Source: Acidobacteriaceae bacterium
GTDB lineage: Bacteria > Acidobacteriota > Terriglobia > Terriglobales > Acidobacteriaceae
DNA length: 43,504 nucleotides
Direction: 5' to 3'
Assembly (NCBI GenBank): GCA_003164635.1
Contig: PLTV01000109.1
Span: forward strand, 1 to 43,504
The notes under the pieces were generated by a model. The model saw only the letters and a list, made by a program, of their open reading frames with translations. It did not search any database and was not told the origin of the DNA. The position numbers and the translations under genes were made by a program. Shown here piece by piece: positions 1-7,888 of this stretch. Positions within the stretch are counted from its first letter, which is position 1. Each line of letters starts with the position of its first letter.

Positions 1-278
1 GCGAGTACCGGCTGGTCGTTATCCATGATGAGCGCGATGCGGTTTGTGCCCGGAATGTCCTTCGCGGTAACGATTACGAACTCGTTCCACGCGATGCCGC
101 CGCCGAAGTGGATGCCTTTGATCGTGCCGCGTGCAATTCTGCTGCGCACGGTGGCTCCATGCCACATACCGGGCAGTGCGATGTCGTCGATATAACGCGC
201 GCCGCCCGTCACCTTGCCGAATCCTTCCTTGCGAAGAACCGGCGTACCTACGATGCGGGTCTGCGTCGTGTCACGCAT
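1..278 (-). CDS. Xanthine dehydrogenase-type molybdopterin subunit, N-terminal part (cut by window edge)
   Basis: The minus strand reads an open frame from ATG at 278 to the window edge, giving 92 residues. It begins MRDTTQTRIVGTPVLRKEGF and continues with a YIDDIALPGMWHG segment. This closely parallels the start of the complete molybdenum subunit at 25999-28260 (TRIVGAPVLRKEGVQK, YVDDISREGMIHG), so it is a second member of the xanthine oxidase/aldehyde oxidoreductase large-subunit family. The catalytic molybdopterin-binding part lies outside the window, so the substrate cannot be read. A GTGAGG stretch about 10 bases upstream can serve as ribosome binding site. It lies downstream of the aminotransferase on the same strand, after a 511-base gap, so it may have its own promoter. 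FeS and FAD partner subunits, if any, would lie further left. Family assignment is firm; exact function is open. Confidence 0.8.
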   Translation of the reverse strand, partial: MRDTTQTRIVGTPVLRKEGFGKVTGGARYIDDIALPGMWHGATVRSRIARGTIKGIHFGGGIAWNEFVIVTAKDIPGTNRIALIMDNDQPVL

Positions 279-789
279 GATGTGAAAACCTCACTTGCGT
301 GTCCTAACGGCTTTGGAGTATTGGGTTAGCATATCGCGAGCGCAGCAAAATGCAAGCAGCGATTCTTCCGGACATCGCTGCGTCCGGGCATCAACCTTGC
401 GCCCGGGCGGTCGCCCTCAACCTTAAACCACAAAACGAAAGGCTGTCTCACGCATAAAGAGCGCCTCTCCTTAACAACCCGTGGCGGAAATGATAATTTG
501 AACGGCAACACTTTGCAAGCCGCTGAATCTAAAAGCCATAAGAACCGGCCTAGAAACTTTGAGCGTCGAAGGGGACGGGATTGAGCTCCTCCGTCCGGAG
601 CGGATTTGACCGCTGGTCCCTTGGAATGGATGAATGTGCGCTGGGGCGAGCACAATACAAACGCAGGTCTTTCCGCTCCCCACCCCAGCGACGGAGACCT
701 ATCGCCGGGGACCTCGGTTCCGCTTCACTGCCCTTGAGATGACTGCTCAGAGGTCTGCCATCCCGAGTGGCGAAATCAAAGCCGGCGCC
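279..789. other. Intergenic region, no gene recognised
   Basis: This 511-base stretch separates the aminotransferase from the truncated molybdenum-subunit gene, both on the minus strand. Open frames here have no recognisable protein features and start or stop arbitrarily. It probably holds the 3' end of the long pyrimidine operon and a promoter for the gene at the left edge. A short perfect inverted repeat CTCCG-TC-CGGAG is at 589-600, too short to call a terminator. The part nearest the aminotransferase (about 659-770) looks like a degenerate dispersed repeat and is listed separately. Confidence 0.5.
659..770. repeat. Possible degenerate dispersed intergenic repeat
   Basis: This noncoding stretch contains motifs such as ACGCAGGTCTTTCCGCT, GGACCTCGGTTCCGCTTCA and GAGATGACTGCTCAG. 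They resemble the 'acgcaggtcc ... cgctt ... gggatgac' type of dispersed intergenic repeats that I associate with Acidobacteriota genomes. Only one copy is visible in the window, so repetition cannot be shown here. The call is a resemblance only. Confidence 0.25.
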
Positions 790-2151
790 CTACGCTTCCA
801 CCAGAGCATCTGCAACACTCAAATGTTCATCGAGCGCGGCGATGCCGAGATCCAGCTCTTCTTTTGTCACGATCAGCGGAGGCGCGATGACGAAGTGGCT
901 CACCCAGGCCTGCTGTGCCACGCCGTCTGCCATCATCTTCGCTGCAATCTGATCCACCACGAGCGGCTTGCCTTCCACCTTGTCGGCCATGGTGTTGAAC
1001 GGCTGTTTGGTTTCGCGATTCTTCACCAGTTCGACCGCGAAGAACAAGCCCAAACCGCGCACATCGCCAATAGACTTGTGCTTCGCCTTCAGCGCCTCCA
1101 GCTTTTCGCGCACATACGGCTCAAGCTCTGCGGCGCGCTCCACCAGATTCAGTCGCTGCATCTCTTCAATCGTCGCAACCGCCGGACCCAGCGTCATGGG
1201 ATGCGCCTCGTACGTGTGCCCATGCGAAAAATAGTGATCCTCGAAGTAGTCGGCAATCTTCTTCGATGTGGCACAAAGCCCCAGCGGCACATAGGCTGAC
1301 GTGATTCCCTTGGCCGTCACCAGAATGTCCGGCGTCACGCCCCAATGATCGACGGCAAACCACTTTCCGGTGCGTCCCCAGCCGGCCATCACTTCGTCGT
1401 CGATCATCAACACGCCGTAGCGATCGCAAATTTCCCGCATGCGCGGGAAGTACTCTTTCGGTGGAATCAGCACGCCATTCGTTCCGACTACCGGCTCCAT
1501 AATGATGGCCGCCACATCGCTCTCGTTGCGGATCATGTGTTCGATGTAATCGGCGCAGGCCACGTTGCAACCCGGATAGGTGTGCTTGATCGGGCAGTTA
1601 TAACAGTTGGTTTCCGGTGCAAAAACAAACCCCGCGCCCTTGCCGCCCGGCTCCATTGCCCAGCGCCGCGGATCGCCCGTTGCAGCAATTGAGGCCATCG
1701 TCGATCCGTGGTACGAGCGATAGCGGGAAATAATCTTCGTCTTGCCGGTAACCATTCGTGCAATCTTGAACGCCGCTTCGTTGGCCTCGGTCCCGCTCGT
1801 GGCGAAGAAGAATTTCGACAGTCCCGCCGGCAACACTTCCTTGAGCTTTTGGCTCAGCCGCGCGCGAGCCTCCGTGGCATATCCCGGCGCAACATACGCC
1901 AGTTCGCGCGCCTGCTCGGCAATCGACTCCACCACACGCGGATTTTTGTGCCCCAGGTTCACGCACATCAGCTGCGAACTGAAATCGAGGTAGCGCTTGC
2001 CCGCTCCGTCGGTAAACCAGCAGCCTTCAGCATCCGCCACGTGCAACGGCTTCCACGTCCTCTGGAATCGCCAGGTTCCGTAGTTTGTCTCGCGCGTGAT
2101 GGAAGTGATTTCTTCCGAAGTCAGTGTCTTCAATTCCGCTGTTTCGCTCAT
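790..2151 (-). CDS. Class III aminotransferase (probable beta-alanine:pyruvate/glyoxylate type)
   Basis: A 453-residue PLP-dependent fold-type I, class III transaminase. The PLP lysine is about K281 in DILVTAKGITSAY and the cofactor-binding Asp lies in MIDDEVMAGWGRTG (about 249-262). The phosphate/amine region SGTEANEAAFK is near residue 120. Four cysteines (NCYNC...PGCNVAC, about 182-199) are, as I recall, common in one soil-bacterial branch of the family. ATG at 2151 is preferred over a start nine codons upstream because GGAG lies 8 bases before it. It is the last gene of the reductive pyrimidine operon, after mmsA. It therefore most likely converts beta-alanine (from uracil) or beta-aminoisobutyrate (from thymine) to the semialdehyde used by MmsA. 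The amino acceptor, pyruvate or glyoxylate, cannot be read from sequence. Taurine or omega-amino acid transaminase is the alternative. Confidence 0.85.
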   Translation of the reverse strand: MSETAELKTLTSEEITSITRETNYGTWRFQRTWKPLHVADAEGCWFTDGAGKRYLDFSSQLMCVNLGHKNPRVVESIAEQARELAYVAPGYATEARARLSQKLKEVLPAGLSKFFFATSGTEANEAAFKIARMVTGKTKIISRYRSYHGSTMASIAATGDPRRWAMEPGGKGAGFVFAPETNCYNCPIKHTYPGCNVACADYIEHMIRNESDVAAIIMEPVVGTNGVLIPPKEYFPRMREICDRYGVLMIDDEVMAGWGRTGKWFAVDHWGVTPDILVTAKGITSAYVPLGLCATSKKIADYFEDHYFSHGHTYEAHPMTLGPAVATIEEMQRLNLVERAAELEPYVREKLEALKAKHKSIGDVRGLGLFFAVELVKNRETKQPFNTMADKVEGKPLVVDQIAAKMMADGVAQQAWVSHFVIAPPLIVTKEELDLGIAALDEHLSVADALVEA

Positions 2152-2243
2152 CGTGGATCTCCGGGACAATGCTCTCAATCTATCACTGCGGCTGCGCCTT
2201 TGTGCGTAGCGCGGTGTTGCTCGTCAGGATGCGGCCTGCACGC

Positions 2244-3758
2244 TCAGCGAACCTGCGGAAACCCCAGGTCCACTTTGCTCGCCCCCGGACCCGGCCAGCG
2301 GCTCGTTACAACCTTTGAGCGCGTATAAAACTGCACGCCCTCCGGGCCGTACATGTGCAGGTCGCCGAAGAGCGACGATTTCCATCCCCCGAAGCTGTAA
2401 TACGAAACCGGTACGGGAATCGGCACATTGATTCCCACCATGCCGACTTCGACATCGAATTGAAACTGGTGGGCCGCCCCGCCATTCTGCGTGAAAATCG
2501 CCGTTCCGTTTCCATAAGGATTCTCATTGATCAGGCGCAGTCCCTCAGCATACGTAGCGACGCGCACCACGCTCAGCACAGGCCCGAAAATCTCAGTGTC
2601 GTAACAGCGCATGCCCGGCTTCGCGTTGTCGATCAGCGATGGTCCAAGAAAGAAGCCGCTCGATTGCACCGCTGAATCGGCGCGGCCGTCAACGGCCAGC
2701 GTCGCGCCCTCTTCAACCGCTGTCGACAAATGCCCGGCGACGCGATCGCGATGTTCGCGCGAAATCAGCGGTCCCATCTCGCTTGTCGGCTCTGACCCCG
2801 GACCCACCTTGATGCGCGCCATGCGCTCGCGTATGGCCGCGATAAGGGGATCGGCTACGCCGCCCACTGCAACCACCACGGAGATGGCCATGCATCGTTC
2901 GCCTGCCGCGCCATACCCGGCAGAAACGGCAGCGTCGGCAGCCATGGCAATGTCGGCATCAGGCAGAACCAGCATGTGATTCTTCGCTCCGCCCAGCGCC
3001 TGCACGCGCTTGCCGTTGCGCGTTGCCGTCTCGTAAATGTACTTCGCCACCGGCGTCGATCCGACAAAGCTGATCGCCTTCAGGTCAGGATGCGCAAGCA
3101 GCGCGTCAACCGCTGCTTTATCTCCATGCACAACGTTCAGAACCCCGTCCGGAACACCGGCATCTTTGGCCAGTTCCGCGAGCAGAAGACTCGCGCCCGG
3201 CACCTTCTCTGAAGGCTTAAGGACGAATGTGTTGCCGCATGCGATCGCCGTCGACAGCATCCACAGAGGAACCATCGCCGGAAAATTGAAGGGCGTAATT
3301 CCCGCCACCACGCCTAGCGGCTGTCGAATCTGGTAGACGTTCACACCGCGGCTGGCCTGTTCCGTATAGCCGCCTTTCAGGACGTTCGGAATGCCGCAGG
3401 CAAACTCGACATTCTCCAGTCCCCGCGCCACTTCGCCAAGAGCGTCGGCAATCGTCTTGCCGTTTTCGCGGCTTATGACTTCCGCAATCTGCTTGCGATT
3501 GCGCGAAATCAAATCGCGCAGATTGAACATGATTTCAGCGCGGCGCGAGAGAGGCGTCGATCGCCAATCTGCTGCGGCGGTTTTGGCCGCAGCAACAGCG
3601 CGATCGATATCTGCCTCGTTCGCGAAACCAACCTCCGCAATCACCTCGCCGGTTGCGGGATTCGTCACCAAACCTTTTCGGCCCGACGTTCCTGCTTCCG
3701 CTTTGCCTTCAATCCAGTGCGAAACCGCTGGCGGAGCCAAAATGCCAATTGTGCTCAT
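2244..3758 (-). CDS. mmsA: CoA-acylating (methyl)malonate-semialdehyde dehydrogenase
   Basis: A 504-residue aldehyde dehydrogenase superfamily protein with features of the CoA-dependent MmsA branch: GITPFNFPAMVPLW (about 153-166), FVGSTPVAKYIYE (231-243), the ALGGAKNHM segment (254-262) and nucleophile C289 in GERCMAIS. It oxidises malonate semialdehyde to acetyl-CoA and methylmalonate semialdehyde to propionyl-CoA with NAD+. These are the end products expected from uracil and thymine breakdown. The start at 3758 is chosen because GGGAGGG lies 10 bases upstream; a start 15 codons earlier lacks such a site. It sits 62 bases after the ureidopropionase gene and 92 bases before the aminotransferase, whose product it would consume. 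Length matches the family. Confidence 0.92.
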   Translation of the reverse strand: MSTIGILAPPAVSHWIEGKAEAGTSGRKGLVTNPATGEVIAEVGFANEADIDRAVAAAKTAAADWRSTPLSRRAEIMFNLRDLISRNRKQIAEVISRENGKTIADALGEVARGLENVEFACGIPNVLKGGYTEQASRGVNVYQIRQPLGVVAGITPFNFPAMVPLWMLSTAIACGNTFVLKPSEKVPGASLLLAELAKDAGVPDGVLNVVHGDKAAVDALLAHPDLKAISFVGSTPVAKYIYETATRNGKRVQALGGAKNHMLVLPDADIAMAADAAVSAGYGAAGERCMAISVVVAVGGVADPLIAAIRERMARIKVGPGSEPTSEMGPLISREHRDRVAGHLSTAVEEGATLAVDGRADSAVQSSGFFLGPSLIDNAKPGMRCYDTEIFGPVLSVVRVATYAEGLRLINENPYGNGTAIFTQNGGAAHQFQFDVEVGMVGINVPIPVPVSYYSFGGWKSSLFGDLHMYGPEGVQFYTRSKVVTSRWPGPGASKVDLGFPQVR

Positions 3759-3820
3759 CGCGTTTTGTCCCTCCCATTTATCTCGTGCCCGGTTCCAATC
3801 CACAGCGCGCGGCCCGAAAG

Positions 3821-5062
3821 TTATTTTGCCTGTATCCAGGCCATCGCCTTCGAAGCCAGCTTGTCAAACGCGGCAATGGCCAACTCCAGGTGCTCTTCGC
3901 GCGTGTCTTCAATCTTGTTGTGGCTGATTCCTCTCAGAGACTGCACAAACATCATCACCGTAGGAATGCCGGCGCGCGATACCTCGGCTGCATCGTGAAG
4001 CGGCCCCGAAGGCATCAGATGCGAACGTCCCGCAGTTTCGCGGATTGCCTCATCGCACAACGCAATCAATTCAGGATGGAACGGCTCGGGCGCAATATTC
4101 CAGATGCGCGACCACTCTACCGTGCAGCCTTCTTCCCCGGCGAACTGGCGGCTCTTTTCCTGGGCTTGGGCATAAAGATCAGCCAGTACGGCGGCATCCA
4201 GATCTCGCTGATCGAGCGTCGCCTCGCAGCGGCCGACCACCGCCGTCACGATGCCAGGAAACGTTTTGACGCTGCCCATGGTACATACCGCATCCGGATA
4301 TTTCTTTGCGATGCTGCGGATCTCGAGCGCAAGTTTGGCCGCGGCAGCCAGCGCGTCGCGCCGCGCACTCATCGGCGTGGAACCGGAGTGTGCCTCTTCC
4401 CCATGAAACGTAATCGCGTGCCGCTCCACACCCTTCGTGCCCAGCACTACGCCGAGAGGCAGGTTCATGCTCTCAAGAACCGGCCCTTGCTCAATGTGGA
4501 GTTCAAGGTAAGCCGCCGCGTCGACCCGCTCCTTGCCTGCTTCGCCGATTCTCTCAATGTTTACGCCGCAAGCAGCAAGCGCCTCGTCCAGGCGTACGCC
4601 CTGCGCATCCGTCCGTCCGCGATCCTGCGCAATGGACTGCGTGCCCGCAAATGCTGACGACCCCAACAAGCTGCGTCCAAAGCGTGCGCCCTCTTCATCG
4701 GCCCAGTCCACCAGTCGAATCGTAATCGGTGGCTTCCCCGCAAATTCCTCCGCAATCCTTCGCAAAACCGCATGAGCAGAAAGAACGCCCAGGCAGCCAT
4801 CGAGCCAACCTCCGTTCGGCACGGAGTCAAGATGGCTTCCGAGGATCAGGTTTTTTTTCGAGACACCCGCGAGTGTCGTCCAGCTATTGCCCGCAGCATC
4901 GAGGTGATGTTCCACCGGCAGTTCGTGCAGTTTTGATTGAAACCACTCGCGTGCCTTCAGCCATAAAGGGCTCCACGCCAGTCGTTGCGCGCCATCCTTA
5001 TCCGCGGTCAGGGTCCGCAACTCCTTCAACCGGGCAACCGCGCCCTTTGCATCAACCGGCAT
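3821..5062 (-). CDS. M20-family N-carbamoyl amidohydrolase (probable beta-ureidopropionase)
   Basis: A 413-residue zinc hydrolase of the hydantoinase/carbamoylase family within M20. Metal ligands are visible in order: H77 and D88 in GSHLDSVPNGGWLDG, E123/E124 in DWADEEGARFG, the HIEQGPVLE helix, and the C-terminal PSGPLHDAAEV with its histidine. Next to dihydropyrimidinase and within the reductive pyrimidine operon, the expected role is cleaving N-carbamoyl-beta-alanine to beta-alanine, CO2 and ammonia. The family also contains N-carbamoyl-L-amino acid and allantoate hydrolases, so context decides. The start overlaps the end of the dihydropyrimidinase gene by 11 bases and has a perfect AAGGAG at 5069-5074, six bases away. 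This overlap suggests coupled translation. Confidence 0.88.
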   Translation of the reverse strand: MPVDAKGAVARLKELRTLTADKDGAQRLAWSPLWLKAREWFQSKLHELPVEHHLDAAGNSWTTLAGVSKKNLILGSHLDSVPNGGWLDGCLGVLSAHAVLRRIAEEFAGKPPITIRLVDWADEEGARFGRSLLGSSAFAGTQSIAQDRGRTDAQGVRLDEALAACGVNIERIGEAGKERVDAAAYLELHIEQGPVLESMNLPLGVVLGTKGVERHAITFHGEEAHSGSTPMSARRDALAAAAKLALEIRSIAKKYPDAVCTMGSVKTFPGIVTAVVGRCEATLDQRDLDAAVLADLYAQAQEKSRQFAGEEGCTVEWSRIWNIAPEPFHPELIALCDEAIRETAGRSHLMPSGPLHDAAEVSRAGIPTVMMFVQSLRGISHNKIEDTREEHLELAIAAFDKLASKAMAWIQAK

Positions 5063-6455
5063 GTGCGGCTCCTTGCGGCCCATGCATTGGCTCGCGCCGT
5101 AGCATCCGTCCACGTCCCGGCTCGCCGACGAACTGTCCATCACGCACCTGCACCTTGCCGCGAACCGTCACTACCGACGGACGCCCTTCAATTGCGAATC
5201 CCTCAAAGCCGTTGTAGTCGTTGTTCGTGTGCTGCGTGGACGCTGCGATCTTTCCGCGGTATTCCGTGTCGTAGACAACCAGGTCCGCATCCGCTCCCAC
5301 CGCAATTGTCCCCTTGCGTGGAAACAGTCCAAAGAGCTTGGACGGTCGCGTGCTAAGCGCATCAACGAAGCGGTGAATGTTGAGCCCGCCGAGCTTCACG
5401 CCGTACGTGTACATCAGGTTCACGCGATCCTCAATGCCGGGAATGCCATTGGGAATCTGCGTGAACGCCTCCGCCCCCATCAGCTTCTGCGCTGTATCGA
5501 ACGGACAATGGTCCGTCCCCACGGTGTCGATCAGTCCCGCGTCGAGCGCAGCCCAGAGCGCGCATTGATTGCGTGGCGCACGCAGCGGAGGCGACATCAC
5601 GTACTTCATGCCCTCCACGCCGTCACGCTCGGCGTAAGTTTTGTCGAGTAAAAAATGAGGCAGCACTGATTCAACATGCAGCTTCACGCCGCGCAGTTTG
5701 GCATCGACCGCCGCACGCAGTGCGGGCTCGCAGGAAAGATGCACCACATACCCCGTCGCTCCGGTCTGTTCAAGAAATGCGGCGAATCGCCCCGTGCCCT
5801 CAGCTTCCACCATTTCCGGACGGCTCGGTTCGTGCCACTCCGGACCGGTCTTGCCCTCCGCCAGAAGTTTTCGCTGTTGTTGGCTCACCAGCACGGCATT
5901 TTCACAGTGAGCCGTCGTGATCACCCCTAATTCGGCGGCGAGCTTGAGCGTGCTCAGCAACTCCTCGTCCGTCACGCCAAAGAAATCCTTGTACGCCAGA
6001 AAGACTTTAAACGACGCAGTCCCGTCCTTCACAATCGCGCGCAACTGTGCTTCTGTCGCCGCATCGTAACGCGTCACCGCCATGTGAAATGCGTAATCGC
6101 AGGCGCTGTTGCCTTCGGCTTTTTGCTTCCACGTCTGGTAGCCTTCTATCGCGTCGTCATAGCGCGACGGACAGCACATTTCAATGAAGGTGGTCGTGCC
6201 GCCAATTAACGCGGCCTTGCTTGCAGTGGCATGCGTGTCTTTGGCAAAAGTTGCCATGAACGGCAGGTGAATGTGTACGTGAGGATCGATGAATCCCGGA
6301 AACACCAGCTTTCCAGTCGCATCGATGGTCTCAGTGCCCGGCGGTACATCGAGGGCCTGTCCGATCGAGGTAACGGTCTCATTCTCGATATAGATATCGC
6401 AGCGGGGACGCGCATCCGCCGTGATCACTTCACCACCCTTGATCAACAAACCCAT
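5052..6455 (-). CDS. hydA: Dihydropyrimidinase (hydantoinase)
   Basis: A 467-residue cyclic amidohydrolase. Binuclear metal-site residues are all present: H59 and H61 in GFIDPHVHIHLPF, the carboxylated lysine K150 in SFKVFLAYKDF, H183 in TAHCEN, a histidine in GYVVHLSCE and the Asp of GTDHCPFD. The K150 context and the NGIPGIEDR stretch fit dihydropyrimidinase rather than allantoinase. It opens dihydrouracil or dihydrothymine to N-carbamoyl-beta-amino acids in the cytosol. ATG at 6455 has GGGGAG nine bases upstream. The gene lies 45 bases after preA and overlaps the next gene by 11 bases, so substrate passes from PreAT to HydA to the M20 hydrolase in gene order. Length is typical. Confidence 0.92.
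   Translation of the reverse strand: MGLLIKGGEVITADARPRCDIYIENETVTSIGQALDVPPGTETIDATGKLVFPGFIDPHVHIHLPFMATFAKDTHATASKAALIGGTTTFIEMCCPSRYDDAIEGYQTWKQKAEGNSACDYAFHMAVTRYDAATEAQLRAIVKDGTASFKVFLAYKDFFGVTDEELLSTLKLAAELGVITTAHCENAVLVSQQQRKLLAEGKTGPEWHEPSRPEMVEAEGTGRFAAFLEQTGATGYVVHLSCEPALRAAVDAKLRGVKLHVESVLPHFLLDKTYAERDGVEGMKYVMSPPLRAPRNQCALWAALDAGLIDTVGTDHCPFDTAQKLMGAEAFTQIPNGIPGIEDRVNLMYTYGVKLGGLNIHRFVDALSTRPSKLFGLFPRKGTIAVGADADLVVYDTEYRGKIAASTQHTNNDYNGFEGFAIEGRPSVVTVRGKVQVRDGQFVGEPGRGRMLRREPMHGPQGAAHAG
5069..5074 (-). promoter_or_regulatory. Shine-Dalgarno that fixes the ureidopropionase start
   Basis: AAGGAG on the minus strand, six bases before ATG 5062 and inside the last codons of the dihydropyrimidinase gene. 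It rules in the short start over two in-frame upstream starts. Confidence 0.75.
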
Positions 6456-6500
6456 TTGCCCGGTCTCCCCGCCATTCCTCGTCTTGCGGCGTCGCACGCG

Positions 6501-7886
6501 TCAATGGATGCGAATGCCCTGCCGCTCCCGATAGGCCTTCATCGTCTCCCAGTCCTCTGTCACTCCGGTCTGCTGCTCTGAGAGTTCTTTCCACGTCACC
6601 GAATCACCCTCCGGCGCCACCTCCACCATCGCGATGCAGTCGTCCACCGGGCACACGTTGTAGCAAAGGCGGCATCCCACGCAATCTTCCTCCCGAACGC
6701 GCGGCTGCGGCCGTGTCTCAATCGCTTCGTGCTTTCCGTTGGAACGCACGTCGTACGCCAGCGGCGCAACCACCCTGCCCTCCTGCGAAACCAGGTCGAT
6801 GCACTGATGCGCCGTATCGTTGCAGGCCACATAGCAAAGGTTGCATTGAATGCACTTTGCGGCATCGATGCGCGCCACCGCGCGAAACGAAAGATCAAGG
6901 TTTTTGAAATCGGAAACGCGATGCAGGCTGTGCCCGCTAACCTCCGCAATTGTTTTGAAACCTTTCTCGTCCATCCAGTTCGACAATCCGTCGCAAAGAT
7001 CCTCGATGATGCGGAAGCCATAGTGCATGACCGCAGTGCAAACCTGCAGGCTCGATGCTCCGAGAAGCAGGAACTGCGCCGCGTCTTGCCAGTTGGCAAT
7101 GCCACCCATGCCAGAGATCGGGATGCCCGATTTTGCAACCACTTCATCCGTGCCCAGCGCAGCGAGCATGTTCAACGCGATGGGCTTCACAGCGGGCCCC
7201 GCGTAGCCTCCGTGGCCGCCCTTACCGCCAATACTCGGGGTCAGTTCCAGCGTGTCCAGATCAACACCCACAATCGAATTGATGGTGTTGATCAGCGAGA
7301 GGGCATTGGCGCCCGCCGCCACGCCCGCACGCGCCGGCAGCACAATGTTCGTAATGTTGGGCGTCAACTTCATGATCACGGGAATGGTCGCGGCTTCCAT
7401 TACCCAGCGTGTGATTTGCTCGCAATACTCAGGAACCTGCCCGATAGCCGAACCCATCCCGCGCTCGCTCATGCCGTGCGGACAGCCGTAATTTAACTCA
7501 ATGCCGTCGGCGCCTGTGTCTTCAATGCGCTCCACAATCTCGCGCCATGCCTTCGGTTGCGCTTCTACCATCGCCGAAACAATGACCGCGCGATCGGGCC
7601 ACGCGCGTTTCACTTCGGCAATCTCGCGCAGGTTTACCTCGATGGGGCGGTCGGAGATCAGCTCAACATTGTTGATGGCCAGCATCCGCTGACGCCCGTA
7701 GTGCCATGCGCCATAGCGATTGGAAACGTTCAGCACTGGCGCGCCGATCGTCTTCCAGACTGCACCACCCCATCCTGCCTCAAACGCCTTGTGGATCTGC
7801 GCGCCTGTGTTCGCAGGGGGCGCAGAGGCCAACCAGAATGGGTTGGGCGACTTGATTCCGGCAAAGTCAATGCGAAGGTCCGCCAT
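6501..7886 (-). CDS. preA: NAD-dependent dihydropyrimidine dehydrogenase, subunit PreA
   Basis: A 461-residue protein with an N-terminal FMN-binding TIM barrel like dihydroorotate dehydrogenase, and a C-terminal ferredoxin domain with two [4Fe-4S] motifs: C345/C348/C351/C355 and C402/C405/C408/C412. The pyrimidine-site loop ELNYGCPHGMSERGMG is at about 130-145, LTPNITNI at 174-181 and SGMGGI at 258-263. With PreT it reduces uracil and thymine to the 5,6-dihydro forms. It starts two bases after the preT stop, so the two subunits are co-translated. At the position of the catalytic Cys of mammalian DPD (in LACGQ, from memory) this protein has Ile (SAIGQ). I cannot say whether that is normal for bacterial PreA. 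Confidence 0.93.
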   Translation of the reverse strand: MADLRIDFAGIKSPNPFWLASAPPANTGAQIHKAFEAGWGGAVWKTIGAPVLNVSNRYGAWHYGRQRMLAINNVELISDRPIEVNLREIAEVKRAWPDRAVIVSAMVEAQPKAWREIVERIEDTGADGIELNYGCPHGMSERGMGSAIGQVPEYCEQITRWVMEAATIPVIMKLTPNITNIVLPARAGVAAGANALSLINTINSIVGVDLDTLELTPSIGGKGGHGGYAGPAVKPIALNMLAALGTDEVVAKSGIPISGMGGIANWQDAAQFLLLGASSLQVCTAVMHYGFRIIEDLCDGLSNWMDEKGFKTIAEVSGHSLHRVSDFKNLDLSFRAVARIDAAKCIQCNLCYVACNDTAHQCIDLVSQEGRVVAPLAYDVRSNGKHEAIETRPQPRVREEDCVGCRLCYNVCPVDDCIAMVEVAPEGDSVTWKELSEQQTGVTEDWETMKAYRERQGIRIH

Positions 7887-7888
7887 AA

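Noticed and set aside
589-600. Inverted repeat CTCCG-TC-CGGAG as a terminator
   Set aside because: Two-base loop and no T-run on either strand; too short to support a call.
634-1299. A 221-residue plus-strand frame over the aminotransferase end
   Set aside because: Antisense shadow of the transaminase gene; composition is low-plausibility and no family features are visible.
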